From the NCBI GenBank assembly GCA_905235745.1, contig CAJOMN010000023.1, forward strand, positions 1 through 60,349: 60,349 nt of DNA, in the 5' to 3' direction. The notes below the pieces were generated by a model, which searched no databases, had not been told where the DNA came from, and saw nothing but the letters and a program-made list of their open reading frames with translations. Below are positions 33,614 through 42,786 of this stretch, in pieces. Each line of letters opens with the position of its first letter. Positions within the stretch are counted from its first letter, which is position 1. Made by a program: the position numbers and the translations under genes. Source of the DNA: an uncultured Lachnospiraceae bacterium. GTDB lineage: Bacteria > Bacillota > Clostridia > Lachnospirales > Lachnospiraceae.

Positions 33614-34691
33614 CTATCTTCGCCCCAGGTTTGATCGCTGCCGCGTTTGCTGCCTAAGTTGATTAGAATATACTGCCCACAGGACTTCGTGAATGTTCAT
33701 TGTTCCGTCAGGCTTGATGTATAGTGCGTAATTAAAACCGACAGGTACTGTGCAGATCATGGGTCTGCCCATGAACATGAATGTTATATTGTATGGGATA
33801 TCGTTGTTTGCAGCTAAGAGTCTTGATGTATTTGCATCAACAATATCAACACTTGTCATATTGAGAGCCATCCCGTTGGTTCTGAAGATTTGTTTGCTTG
33901 CAGAGGGAATGACTGAAAGTGCTGTAAGGCTTGACTGTGCGGATGCAAGCTGAGCTGAAGCTGTCTGTTGCCGGGTTGCTGCCGCGGATGCGGGAGCCGG
34001 AGTCGATGAGCCGGAACCTGACGACGTACTGCGTGATGTCGGGGTGTCATCATCGTCATCATCGTCATTACCACTACTTTGTTCAGATGATGAACCTCCT
34101 GATGAAGAAGATGGTTGTGTTATATTAAACCAATACGTTCCGGTTGCTTTAATATAATTAACATCATATGATTTATATGAATAAGTATCGTTTTCTTCAT
34201 CGTAGTCGTAATTGATCGTTATGGATGAATCGACTACAGCAAGCCTTCCATTGGTAAATGCCGATGGGACTTCGGAAATATCAACACCTTTTATATTTGA
34301 TACCGAATACTCAAAGCCAATCTGAGTGCCATAAATGGTACCAGGGTACAATGTTGTGGAATATGGACCGGGATCTGACAAGCTTTTTACAAAGAGTCCC
34401 GCTCAACGTAAATTCATACATAAATTCTACTTTATTATCGCTCGGAGCGTACTTACATGTAACACCAGTAACATCTGTAATGGAATATGGTAATTGTTTC
34501 TCGCCTTCCGCGGTATCAATGTTACTGGGCAAAGCATCAATAGACACATCACAAGAGGCTCCTGATAAACCGCTTATTGGTACATCGTTAAACGTTTGCT
34601 CACTTGCCAGCGTTGGAACAGCGTATATCAGAGCGATTACGAACACTGATACAAGCATTAATGATAGTTTTTCAAACACCTTCTTTTGCAT
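33614..34691 (-). pseudogene. Secreted Ser/Thr/Asp-rich protein split by a frameshift in an A5 tract
   Basis: On the minus strand, an ORF from ATG 34691 (AAGGAGGAGAG ribosome site) opens with a signal peptide (KLSLMLVSVFVIALIYAVPTLA). It reads about 105 meaningful codons to TLCKKL near 34385. The matching continuation (SDPGPYSTTLYPG) is in the +1 frame and runs to 33614. Removing one A from the AAAAA at ~34386-34390 joins them into one ~355-residue secreted protein with an Asp-rich run (DDDDDDD), a Ser/Thr/Pro/Ala linker and a ~90-residue C-terminal domain. It may be an inactivated gene, a phase-variable homopolymer or a sequencing error. Function unknown. Confidence 0.75.
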
Positions 34692-34770
34692 AGCTCTCCT
34701 CCTTAAAAGTGGTTCATAATGGTTAAAACACTAATAAAATAGCACATTTGGGGGGGTGTCAAGCGTCGAA

Positions 34771-34804
34771 GCGTCAAAAGGGACGGTTCTTTTTGACGCT
34801 TTTG
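34771..34804 (+). repeat. REP hairpin, forward, upstream of the RAYT gene
   Basis: The GGGACGGTTCTTTTT core has outer arms GCGTC/GACGC rather than the usual GTGTC/GACAC, a compensatory change that keeps the stem. The rest of the 34692-35004 gap shows no gene; an ATGATATCAT palindrome lies near 34835. Confidence 0.85.
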
Positions 34805-35004
34805 TCATGAAATAAAAATACTTGCAAACTTCATGATATCATGATAAATTTTGTGTTATCGGAGGGGACGCCCTCATACATATTTCTAACTTTTCAAATT
34901 CTGTGACTTAACACAGACGGATCCGGTGAGTTCATTTCGCCAGTAATCCAAAAACACGGACAATCGAAGATCAAGTGATTTTTACCAAAGAGAGGGGTGA
35001 TGAT

Positions 35005-35739
35005 TTGCCAAGACAGGCAAGGAATATTCATGAAGGCGGATTTCGCCATATAATAATACGAGGAATCGGAAAGCAGATCCTGTTTGAAGATGAGTATGAT
35101 AACAAGTTCTTTCTCCGGATATTGGAGCGGTACAGTAGAGAAACGGATGTATCGGTTTGCGCATACTGCCTTATGGAAAATCATGTGCATCTGCTGATTC
35201 ATGATCATGGCATTAACACTCCGCTTCTTATGAAGAAGATCGGAGTCTGCTATTCTGCATACTTTAACGATAAATACGAGAGGACGGGACACTTGTTTCA
35301 GGACAGGTATAAATGTGAAAACATCTATGATGACAGGTACTATCTGACTGTTTTGAGATATATTTTACGAAATCCGGAAAAAGCAGGGATATGCAGAACA
35401 GAAAAATATCGATGGAGCAGCTACCATGCTTATGGAGATGAGAGCTCGTTTCTTGAACAATCTGTCACATACGGTTTCTTCGGAGATGAACAGGAATATC
35501 GAGATTATATTAATACGGAAAATCATGACAGTTGCATGGAATATGCCGGCCGCAGAGATGATACTTGGGCAAAAGATATTATTGAGAAAATCCTTGGGGC
35601 ATCGTCGGGAACGGTAATCCAGAACTATGGTAGGCTCGAGAGGGATCAGGCATTAAAATCATTGAAATCGGAAGGCTTGAGCATCCGGCAAATAGAGCGG
35701 CTTACCGGGATAAGTCGCGGAGTTATCCAGAAGGCATAG
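35005..35739 (+). CDS. REP-associated tyrosine transposase (RAYT, IS200-like Y1 family)
   Basis: The product has 244 residues from TTG 35005, with AGAGGGGTGATG upstream and the family start (L/M)PRQAR. The Y1 transposase domain shows MENHVHLLIHDHG (the HUH metal site), the basic GHLFQDRYK element and a Tyr-rich RYWSSY-like segment (EKYRWSSYHAYG). A C-terminal helix-turn-helix (LSIRQIERLTGISRGVIQKA) recognises DNA. Such enzymes process REP hairpins as single strands. It is flanked by REP copies at 34771, 35757 and 35779, and is absent elsewhere in the window, so it is the likely mover of these repeats. Confidence 0.93.
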   Translation: MPRQARNIHEGGFRHIIIRGIGKQILFEDEYDNKFFLRILERYSRETDVSVCAYCLMENHVHLLIHDHGINTPLLMKKIGVCYSAYFNDKYERTGHLFQDRYKCENIYDDRYYLTVLRYILRNPEKAGICRTEKYRWSSYHAYGDESSFLEQSVTYGFFGDEQEYRDYINTENHDSCMEYAGRRDDTWAKDIIEKILGASSGTVIQNYGRLERDQALKSLKSEGLSIRQIERLTGISRGVIQKA

Positions 35740-35756
35740 TGTCAAGTTTTCAAAAG

Positions 35757-35806
35757 GTGTCAATAGGGACGGTTCTTTTTGTCAAAAGGGACGGTTCTTT
35801 TTGTCA
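35757..35806 (+). repeat. Two tandem, overlapping REP hairpins
   Basis: Two forward cores GGGACGGTTCTTTTT occur 22 bp apart (copies about 35757-35782 and 35779-35806), sharing the TGTC junction. They lie 17 bp after the RAYT stop. Confidence 0.85.
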
Positions 35807-35842
35807 TACATTTCGTGGTTAACCTCAAACTGAGAATAATAA

Positions 35843-35889
35843 ATAATCATCTGAAAACTACTTAAATATAGACGTTTTCAGATGATTAT
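35843..35889. terminator. 16-bp perfect hairpin after the RAYT gene
   Basis: ATAATCATCTGAAAAC (35843-35858) and GTTTTCAGATGATTAT (35874-35889) pair exactly. TGTTATTTTTGG follows. Terminator-like. Confidence 0.6.
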
Positions 35890-35951
35890 GTTATTTTTGG
35901 AGATAATTATAATCGGCAGAAACAAACAGTAATTGTCCGAACAGAACATGT

Positions 35952-35980
35952 TGTCAAAAAGAACCGTCCCTATTGACACC
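35952..35980 (-). repeat. REP hairpin, reverse, in the cobI leader
   Basis: Reverse core AAAAAGAACCGTCCC, facing the tandem copies at 35757. Together they make an inverted REP pair around the intervening 145 bp. Confidence 0.8.
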
Positions 35981-36013
35981 TTAAGTCTTTTGACACATGT
36001 AAACAGGGGAAAA

Positions 36014-36721
36014 ATGACAGGCAAAATATACGGAATCGGCGTTGGGATCGGGGATCCGGAAGATATCACACTAAAGGCTGTTAGACTTATAAAGGAGTCA
36101 GATGTACTTATCTGCCCACAAGAAGATTTGGATAGGTGCAGAGCATATCAGATAGCAAAGAAGTCCGTTCCCGAAATAGAAGACATTAAGACCATCTCCT
36201 TTGAATTCGAAATGGTAAAAGATAAAACTATAAGAGAGTATAACCACCGGAAGATATACGAAGAAGTAAAGGAACTGGTCAAAGCCGGGAAAACCGTCTC
36301 ATTTCTTACCATCGGGGATCCGGCACTTTATTCGACATATTCGTATATTGCAGATCTTGCGAAATCTGACGGAATACAGACGTTTTCGGCAAGCGGAATA
36401 TCATCATTGACGGCCAGCGCCAACAGCTTAGGAATTCCGCTTTGCGAAAAAGGAGACCAGCTCCATGTGATATCCGAACTAAATGACATCGAAGCCGGTC
36501 TGACCTTACCGGGAACTAAGGTTATCATGAAGTGCGGAAAAGATATAGTCCGTATTAAGGAACTGCTTAGAAAGAAAACCGGTATCTTGGTATATGCGGT
36601 ATCGGAATGCGGCACAAAGAATGAGAAGAGTTATATAGGCTTAGAAAACATACCCGACGAAGGCAACTACATGTTGACTATCTTGGTTAAGGAGGATGTC
36701 AAAAAGAACCGTCCCTATTGA
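36014..36721 (+). CDS. cobI: Precorrin-2/cobalt-factor-II C20-methyltransferase
   Basis: The product is 235 residues from ATG 36014 (CAGGGGAAAA ahead). The longer in-frame ORF from 35933 runs through the REP hairpin and is not the real start. It shows GIGVGIGDPEDITLKAVR at the start (SAM-binding GxGxGDP), LTIGDPALYSTYSYI, and EKGDQLHVI. It methylates C20 in cobalamin synthesis. The C-terminal codons DVKKNRPY and the stop lie in a reverse REP copy (36697-36725). No other cobalamin gene is in the window, so it is an orphan. Confidence 0.9.
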   Translation: MTGKIYGIGVGIGDPEDITLKAVRLIKESDVLICPQEDLDRCRAYQIAKKSVPEIEDIKTISFEFEMVKDKTIREYNHRKIYEEVKELVKAGKTVSFLTIGDPALYSTYSYIADLAKSDGIQTFSASGISSLTASANSLGIPLCEKGDQLHVISELNDIEAGLTLPGTKVIMKCGKDIVRIKELLRKKTGILVYAVSECGTKNEKSYIGLENIPDEGNYMLTILVKEDVKKNRPY

Positions 36722-36725
36722 CACA
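36697..36725 (-). repeat. REP hairpin, reverse, overlapping the cobI stop
   Basis: Reverse core AAAAAGAACCGTCCC. It encodes the final residues and TGA of the methyltransferase gene, so its insertion rewrote the C-terminus. Confidence 0.85.
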
Positions 36726-36817
36726 CCTATTGACATAAACTTGTGCATAACGCAAGCGAAATTTAAGAGATGATAGAAACTTGACATTGGCATCCTATGG
36801 TAATATGATAATTATAG

Positions 36818-36894
36818 TTTCAGCGGTTTATAACAGGTAAAACATCTATAAACCGCTGAAAGACATCAAATAAAGATAGTTTCAGCAGTTTATA
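36818..36894. repeat. Three copies of a 15-bp TTTCAGCGGTTTATA motif upstream of the ATPase gene
   Basis: TTTCAGCGGTTTATA (36818), its exact complement TATAAACCGCTGAAA (36847) and the variant TTTCAGCAGTTTATA (36880) lie within 77 bp. The third is 9 bp before the ATPase start. A regulatory site or the residue of a short mobile unit is possible. Confidence 0.6.
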
Positions 36895-36903
36895 GAGGAA
36901 TTT

Positions 36904-38322
36904 ATGAATATTATCGGAAGAGAACGGGAAAAGGATATCATATCAAAGTGTCTGGAGTCGAAGAGGCCTGAATTTTTGGTAATATATGGCCGAAGACGTG
37001 TGGGAAAAACATATCTTGTCAGGGAGTTCTTTAATGGAAGGTTTTCTTTTTATACAACAGGGATTCCGGATGCGAAAACAAGGAATCAGTTGAAAGCATT
37101 CAATGAATCCCTGAATTATTATGGTGATGATATCGGGACAATTCCCAAAGACTGGTTTGAGGCATTCAGACGGCTTCGTAAAATACTGGAGTCTGAAGAG
37201 GTGCATCGCGATGCATCCAGCGGCAAAAAGGTCGTTTTTATTGATGAGATGCCCTGGCTCGATACAGCAAGGTCGGATTTTAAGTCGGCATTTGATTATT
37301 TTTGGAACAGTTGGGGGTCATCTCAGGATGATCTTCTGCTGATAGTATGCGGATCGGCCACCTCATGGATTATAAGCAATATCCTGAGTGACAAAGGCGG
37401 GTTTCATAATAGGATCACCAGGCATATTCATATCAATCCTTTTAATTTGGGTGAGTGCAAACTTTATTTTAATGATAACGGTATTATCCTTAACCGTGAT
37501 CAAATGATAGAAAGCTATATGATATTTGGCGGAATTCCGTACTATCTGAATCTGTTGGACAGCCGACTGAGCCTGACGCAGAATGTAGACAGCCTGATCT
37601 TTGACGAAAAAGGTGATCTGCATTATGAATATGATCAACTCTTTAAGTCCCTGTTTAAAAATCCAAATAATCACATGAAGATCATAGAAACTATCGCCGG
37701 TCAAAAAAGAGGGCTTCAGAGAACCGATCTCGCAGCAAAATCAGGTGTTTCGGATGGTGAAGGACTTACCAAGGCACTTCGCGAGCTGGAGCAGTGTGGC
37801 TTTATCAGACAGTATAAAAACTTTACTACTTCTCAAAAAGGCAGTTTTTATCAGGTGATAGATCCGTTTGTTCTCTTCTGCCTGCACTTCCGTGGCGGAA
37901 AGATAAAGTCGTGGCAGTCGTTTATTAAGTCTCCGGATTACTACGCATGGAGAGGCAATGCTTTTGAGACAGTATGTCTCGAACATATTCCGCAGATCAA
38001 ATCGGCACTTGGAATATCGGGAATAGACAGTTCGGAGTATTCTTGGAAGAGTAAAAAGAAAAATGGCGGAGCCCAAATAGATCTTCTTATAGACAGACGA
38101 GATGATGTTATTAATCTGTGTGAGATGAAATGCACGGATAAGGCTTATGAGATAACTGCAGACTACAGAGATAATCTGATCAATAAGGTCTCTTCTTTTA
38201 CCGAAGAAGTTAATCCTAAGAAATCAGTGCATGTTACACTGATAACATCAAACGGTTATAAGCGTAACGAGTATTCGGATGTAGCACAAAGCTATGTGGG
38301 ACCGGACAGTTTATTTATGTAG
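36904..38322 (+). CDS. Archaeal-type AAA+ ATPase with DUF234 C-terminal domain
   Basis: The product has 472 residues. The Walker A GRRRVGKTYLV lies near residue 29 and Walker B KVVFIDEMPWL near ~112, in the Arch_ATPase (STAND-like) domain. A winged helix (~285-320) precedes a DUF234 region with FETVCLEHIPQIK and GGAQIDLLIDRRDD...LCEMKC. The latter has a D...ExK pattern of restriction-like folds. The role is unknown in this family; a nuclease-linked or toxin-like role is proposed for relatives. The start follows GAGGAATTT. Three 15-bp repeats precede it. Confidence 0.88.
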   Translation: MNIIGREREKDIISKCLESKRPEFLVIYGRRRVGKTYLVREFFNGRFSFYTTGIPDAKTRNQLKAFNESLNYYGDDIGTIPKDWFEAFRRLRKILESEEVHRDASSGKKVVFIDEMPWLDTARSDFKSAFDYFWNSWGSSQDDLLLIVCGSATSWIISNILSDKGGFHNRITRHIHINPFNLGECKLYFNDNGIILNRDQMIESYMIFGGIPYYLNLLDSRLSLTQNVDSLIFDEKGDLHYEYDQLFKSLFKNPNNHMKIIETIAGQKRGLQRTDLAAKSGVSDGEGLTKALRELEQCGFIRQYKNFTTSQKGSFYQVIDPFVLFCLHFRGGKIKSWQSFIKSPDYYAWRGNAFETVCLEHIPQIKSALGISGIDSSEYSWKSKKKNGGAQIDLLIDRRDDVINLCEMKCTDKAYEITADYRDNLINKVSSFTEEVNPKKSVHVTLITSNGYKRNEYSDVAQSYVGPDSLFM

Positions 38323-38340
38323 TATCGGCAGACTTTAAAG

Positions 38341-38365
38341 GACAAAAGGGACGGTTCTTTTTGTC
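38341..38365 (+). repeat. REP hairpin, forward, after the ATPase gene
   Basis: Core GGGACGGTTCTTTTT between GACAAAA and TGTC. It lies 18 bp after the ATPase stop. Confidence 0.8.
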
Positions 38366-38458
38366 ATCTTCCATAGAAACGCAATTTGAACAACATGCAA
38401 TTGAAATTGCCACCAATCCCGAAATAATGTATAATCTTTAATACTATGATTTATAGTG

Positions 38459-38480
38459 AACGCATTTATTTAATGCGTTT
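38459..38480 (+). promoter_or_regulatory. AACGCATT/AATGCGTT hairpin in the leader of the next gene
   Basis: An 8-bp stem around a 5-nt loop, followed by TTATTATAA, 12 bp before the Shine-Dalgarno sequence. It may be an attenuator or a terminator for upstream reading. Confidence 0.45.
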
Positions 38481-38503
38481 ATTATAAAAGCAGGAGGGTG
38501 TAC

Positions 38504-38908
38504 ATGGAGAAGGAAGTTGGATGTTTTAAGGTCTGGACAGATGATGACGACCGCAGGATCGTATATTCGAGAGGCACAGGCATAGCCCACGCCCATGAGA
38601 TAGCGTGGCTGTATGAGACTATAATCGAGCTTACAAGCGAATGGCATGATGACAAGGGTTTTGTATACATGGCGTTTATTGAGGAGCTTGAGCAGGTCAG
38701 CCCCAAGGGCAGCATCCAGTATGTCGAGCTTCACAGGAACCTTGAAGCTAACGGCTGCAAGTATATTGCCTATATAGAAGGCAATTCCTATGAAGTTTCC
38801 GTCCAGTCGTACAAGCACAAGCAGATGAGCAACACGCCCCGTACGGAAAATCGTTACTTCCCGACGAAATATGAGGGATATAAGTGGTTTGAGGAAATGG
38901 GCTTCTAA
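38504..38908 (+). CDS. Hypothetical cytoplasmic protein
   Basis: The product is 134 residues from ATG 38504 (CAGGAGGG with 6-bp spacing; the GTG at 38498 overlaps that site). It is acidic, with DDDDRRIVYSRGTGIAHAHEIAWLYETI and a central VEL-RNLEANGCKYIAYIEGN strand. The pattern of mixed strands and helices is like a small alpha/beta (STAS- or Sec14-like) fold, but I cannot assign it. It is followed by a methyltransferase gene after 23 bp, so the two may be co-expressed. Confidence 0.75.
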   Translation: MEKEVGCFKVWTDDDDRRIVYSRGTGIAHAHEIAWLYETIIELTSEWHDDKGFVYMAFIEELEQVSPKGSIQYVELHRNLEANGCKYIAYIEGNSYEVSVQSYKHKQMSNTPRTENRYFPTKYEGYKWFEEMGF

Positions 38909-38931
38909 GACTGTAAGACTAAAGGTATATT

Positions 38932-39963
38932 ATGAGTATCAATAAGAAATACAGCAAACCGTTCGGTAATCTTAACACGTTAAAGACAAGCTTTTTTGAC
39001 AACAACGACGGAATGCTCAAGATGGCTGACGGGATGGCTGACGTTCTCCTTGCGCAGCCAAAGCGCACCAAATGTAAGATCTGCGGCGCCGAACTTGGCG
39101 AGCCGCTGTACAGGAGCCACAGGATCGGATATATCGAGTGCGGTAATTGCGGACACTTAAACAGCGAATGCGAGGATACGGATGATTTTGCAAGCGCTGT
39201 TTATGTTGAGGACGACTATTCGAAGAATTACAGCGCCGAAGACAAGGAAGGTTATATCCGCAGAAGGGATATGATCTACATCCCCAAGGCCGAATATCTG
39301 AAGGAATGTCTTGAATCAGAAGGCGTAAACGCCGGGGATATAGATATTCTTGACATAGGGGCGGGATGCGGCTATTTCGTATCTGCCGCAAGGAGTCTCG
39401 GCATGCATGCGGTCGGGATCGATGTATCCGGCAGCGAGGTAGAGTTCGGAAACGCGATGAATCCCGAAAAGTGGCTTACGCACGTCGGACTTACGGATTC
39501 CATAGACTATATTTCCAAAGCATCTGCAAATGTTCTTACCGCGATAGGTGTTCTCGAGCACCTTGTGCATCTGGATGAAAATCTTGAGGCGATCAGGAAC
39601 AATACCAATATCAGATATGTGTATGCATCGGTTCCGATGTTTTCTTTCTCAAGCTGCTTCGAAGCGGCATTTCCGGGCGGCTACAACAGGCATACCGGAG
39701 GGACGCACACCCACCTGTTTAGCAATGAATCGATAGAGGACATGGCTCGCAGGATCGGATTCGAGATCGGTTACGAGTGGCGCTTCGGATCGGATATCAA
39801 TGATCTGTACAGATTCTTAAGCGTGTCAATGCGCAGGGAAGGAAACGACAGGCTCGCCGAGCTCTTCTCTGACAGATTCGTTCCGCTTATGGACGATCTT
39901 CAGGCTGTCCTTGATAAGAGCGAGTTCTCGTCTGAGCTGCATTTTATCCTCAAGAGAAAATGA
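38932..39963 (+). CDS. SAM-dependent methyltransferase with N-terminal zinc ribbon
   Basis: The product has 343 residues. A C-x2-C...C-x2-C zinc ribbon (CKICGAELG, ECGNCGHLN) at ~48-80 precedes a class I methyltransferase core with ILDIGAGCGYFVSAARSLG (motif I, ~143) and GIDVSGSEVEFG. It resembles the sugar or nucleotide-sugar C-methyltransferase-like proteins found in surface-polymer clusters; the substrate is unknown. A reverse REP copy abuts its TGA stop. Confidence 0.88.
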   Translation: MSINKKYSKPFGNLNTLKTSFFDNNDGMLKMADGMADVLLAQPKRTKCKICGAELGEPLYRSHRIGYIECGNCGHLNSECEDTDDFASAVYVEDDYSKNYSAEDKEGYIRRRDMIYIPKAEYLKECLESEGVNAGDIDILDIGAGCGYFVSAARSLGMHAVGIDVSGSEVEFGNAMNPEKWLTHVGLTDSIDYISKASANVLTAIGVLEHLVHLDENLEAIRNNTNIRYVYASVPMFSFSSCFEAAFPGGYNRHTGGTHTHLFSNESIEDMARRIGFEIGYEWRFGSDINDLYRFLSVSMRREGNDRLAELFSDRFVPLMDDLQAVLDKSEFSSELHFILKRK

Positions 39964-39991
39964 TGACAAAAAGAACCGTCCCTTTTGACAC
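39964..39991 (-). repeat. REP hairpin, reverse, directly after the methyltransferase stop
   Basis: Reverse core AAAAAGAACCGTCCC followed by TTTTGACAC, with a partial repeat CTTTTGACAC right after it. Confidence 0.85.
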
Positions 39992-40008
39992 TTTTGACAC
40001 ATCTCGTA

Positions 40009-40037
40009 TTGAATAACCCCCTGTATTTTGATACAAT
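40009..40037 (+). promoter_or_regulatory. Promoter of secA
   Basis: TTGAAT (40009) and TACAAT (40032) are 17 bp apart, 47 bp before the secA start. Confidence 0.6.
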
Positions 40038-40083
40038 GTAATTTGGTCTGCCATGCGAGGCGTTTGGCAGGTAGGAGGATTTC

Positions 40084-42660
40084 ATGAACATTATCGAGAA
40101 GATATTCGGCACTCACAGCGAAAGAGAAGTTAAGCTTGTGCTGCCGCTTGTTGACAAGATTGAATCATACCGTCCGCAGATGATGGAACTGTCCGATTCA
40201 CAGCTTCGGGCTCTCACGATAGATTACAAGAAGCGATATGCAAACGGAGAAAGCCTCGACGATCTTCTGCCCGAGGCATATGCCACGGTCCGTGAGGCTG
40301 CAAGGCGCGTTCTTAATATGGAGCATTACCGGGTGCAGCTTATCGGCGGGATAATCCTGCATCAGGGTCGTATTGCCGAGATGAAGACAGGTGAAGGTAA
40401 GACGCTCGTGGCTACGCTTCCTGCGTACCTTAATGCACTAACCGGCCGCGGAGTGCACGTTGTTACCGTCAATGATTACCTCGCGAACAGAGACGCGGAG
40501 TGGATGGGTCAGGTCTATGAATTTCTCGGGCTCACGGTTGGCGTTGTCCTTAACCAGATGAAGCCGGAAGAGCGTCGTGCGGCATACAACTGCGACATTA
40601 CATATGTTACGAACAATGAGCTCGGATTTGATTATCTTCGTGACAACATGGTCATATACAAGGAACAGCTTGTTCTGCGTGATCTCGCGTTTGCGATCAT
40701 CGATGAGGTCGACTCGGTGCTTATTGATGAGGCCCGGACCCCCCTTATCATTTCCGGTCAAAGCGGCAAATCGACCAAGCTGTATGAGGTATGCGATGTA
40801 CTTGCCCGTCAGTTAAAGCGCGGCGAGGACATGGAAGACCTCACCAAGATGGATGCCATAATGGGTGTCGAGAGAGAAGAAACGGGTGATTTTATCGTCA
40901 ATGAGAAGGATAAGTTTGTCACCCTCACCGCGCAGGGTGTGTCCAAGGTCGAAAAGTTCTTCCAGATAGACAATCTTGCCGATCCGGAGAACGTTGAAAT
41001 ACAAAACAACGTAATACTGGCGCTTCGTGCGCATAATCTTATGTTCCGCGATCAGGATTATGTGGTCAAGGACGAACAGGTTCTCATAGTTGATGAATTT
41101 ACCGGACGAATAATGCCCGGACGCCGCTATTCCGACGGACTCCATCAGGCTATCGAGGCGAAGGAGCATGTTAAGGTTAAGCGCGAGAGCAAGACACTTG
41201 CCACTATCACTTTCCAGAACTTCTTCAACAAATTTGAAAAGAAGTGCGGCATGACCGGTACGGCTCTTACCGAGGAAAAAGAGTTCCGTGACATATACGG
41301 AATGGATGTTATCGAGATCCCGACCAACATGCCCGTAGCCAGAGTCGACCTTCAGGATGCGGTATACAAGACAAGACGCGAAAAATTGTTCGCCATATGC
41401 AACGAGATAGAAGAGGCGCACAAGACCGGCCAGCCGATCCTTGTCGGCACGATAACTATCGAGGCGTCTGAGGAACTCTCGAAGCTCCTTACCAAAAGGG
41501 GTATAGAGCACAAGGTGCTAAATGCCAAGTTTCATGAGCTTGAGGCGGCTATAGTTGCCGATGCCGGTATACACGGGGCAGTTACGATCGCCACCAACAT
41601 GGCCGGGCGTGGTACGGATATCAAGCTCGACGATGAGGCAAGGGCAGCGGGCGGACTTAAGATAATCGGTACGGAGCGTCATGAGTCAAGACGTATCGAT
41701 AATCAGCTTCGCGGCCGTTCGGGACGTCAGGGCGATCCCGGTGAATCAAGGTTCTTTATCTCGCTTGAAGACGACCTGATGAGGCTGTTTGGCTCCGACA
41801 AGCTCATGAATGTATTCAATACGCTCGGAGTTCCGGAAAATGAGCAGATAGAGCATTCAATGCTTACAAACGCCATAGAGAAGGCGCAGAAGAGGATAGA
41901 AGGCAACAACTTCGGCATCAGAAAGAATCTCCTCGAGTACGATCAGGTAATGAACGAGCAAAGAGAGATCATATACGCCGAGAGGCGCCGTGTTCTCGAC
42001 GGCGAGAGCATGAGAGACGTTGTATTCCGGATGGCGACGGAATTCGTGGAGAATACGGTTGAAATGTGCATCGGAGATGTAGCCGATCCCGAGGATTGGG
42101 ATCTTGCCGAACTGAACCAGCACCTTCAGGCAACCGTTCCGGTACAGGAGATCAGAACTCCCGATGTCAGGGGCATCAAGAAGGAAGAACTTATCCACCG
42201 CCTCAAGGAAGAGGTTGTCAAGATATATGAAGCCAAGGAAGCGGAATTCCCGAGTCCCGAGCAGATAAGAGAGATTGAGCGCGTTATCCTCCTCAAGGTG
42301 ATCGACAGAAAATGGATGGATCATATTGATGACATGGAACAGCTCCGTCAGGGTATCGGACTGCAGGCATACGGTCAGAGAGACCCGCTTGTCGAGTACA
42401 AGATGATGGGTTATGACATGTTTAACGCGATGACGGATGCGATCAGCGAGGAAACGGTCAGGGTACTGTTCCATATCCGTGTCGAGCAGAAGGTTGAACG
42501 TGAAGAGGTTGCCAAGATCACCGGAACCAACAAGGATGATTCGGGCCCGAAGAAGAGCGTAAAGCGTGAATCGGATAAGGTATATCCGAATGACCCGTGT
42601 CCGTGCGGCTCGGGCAAGAAATATAAACAATGTCACGGTATGTCACGACGTACGTCGTGA
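40084..42660 (+). CDS. secA: Preprotein translocase ATPase SecA
   Basis: The product has 858 residues, within the normal range. Walker A in [15 protein letters not shown] (~97), [19 protein letters not shown], the preprotein-crosslinking and helical domains, [13 protein letters not shown] (motif V), and [18 protein letters not shown] (motif VI) are all present. The C-terminal zinc-binding tail [17 protein letters not shown] binds SecB or phospholipid. It powers protein export through SecYEG. GTAGGAGGATTTC supports the ATG. A REP pair separates it from prfB. Confidence 0.98.
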   Translation: MNIIEKIFGTHSEREVKLVLPLVDKIESYRPQMMELSDSQLRALTIDYKKRYANGESLDDLLPEAYATVREAARRVLNMEHYRVQLIGGIILHQGRIAEMKTGEGKTLVATLPAYLNALTGRGVHVVTVNDYLANRDAEWMGQVYEFLGLTVGVVLNQMKPEERRAAYNCDITYVTNNELGFDYLRDNMVIYKEQLVLRDLAFAIIDEVDSVLIDEARTPLIISGQSGKSTKLYEVCDVLARQLKRGEDMEDLTKMDAIMGVEREETGDFIVNEKDKFVTLTAQGVSKVEKFFQIDNLADPENVEIQNNVILALRAHNLMFRDQDYVVKDEQVLIVDEFTGRIMPGRRYSDGLHQAIEAKEHVKVKRESKTLATITFQNFFNKFEKKCGMTGTALTEEKEFRDIYGMDVIEIPTNMPVARVDLQDAVYKTRREKLFAICNEIEEAHKTGQPILVGTITIEASEELSKLLTKRGIEHKVLNAKFHELEAAIVADAGIHGAVTIATNMAGRGTDIKLDDEARAAGGLKIIGTERHESRRIDNQLRGRSGRQGDPGESRFFISLEDDLMRLFGSDKLMNVFNTLGVPENEQIEHSMLTNAIEKAQKRIEGNNFGIRKNLLEYDQVMNEQREIIYAERRRVLDGESMRDVVFRMATEFVENTVEMCIGDVADPEDWDLAELNQHLQATVPVQEIRTPDVRGIKKEELIHRLKEEVVKIYEAKEAEFPSPEQIREIERVILLKVIDRKWMDHIDDMEQLRQGIGLQAYGQRDPLVEYKMMGYDMFNAMTDAISEETVRVLFHIRVEQKVEREEVAKITGTNKDDSGPKKSVKRESDKVYPNDPCPCGSGKKYKQCHGMSRRTS

Positions 42661-42665
42661 CATTG

Positions 42666-42765
42666 GGTGTCAGAAGGGACGGTTCTTTTTGACACCATGC
42701 AGTAGCCCTTGACAAAATGATAAGAGTTGAAAAAGGTGTCAAAAAGAACCGTCCCTTCTGACACC
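42666..42765. repeat. REPIN: inverted pair of REP hairpins between secA and prfB
   Basis: A forward copy (42666-42696) and a reverse copy (42735-42765) are mirror images, even sharing the same GTCAGAAGGGAC / GTCCCTTCTGAC variation. They enclose 38 bp. This is the inverted-doublet architecture (REPIN) expected of the mobile unit of a RAYT. It starts 5 bp after the secA stop and ends 21 bp before the prfB start. Confidence 0.9.
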
Positions 42766-42786
42766 TTCTGACACTGATTAATCATT

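Noticed and set aside
34975-35004. A GTG start for the RAYT gene at 34975
   Set aside because: The ribosome site AGAGGGGTG lies downstream of it, and family homology begins at the TTG at 35005 (PRQAR).
35933-36013. An upstream extension of the cobI-like gene
   Set aside because: These 27 codons translate the REP hairpin and precede the ribosome site; homology begins at ATG 36014.
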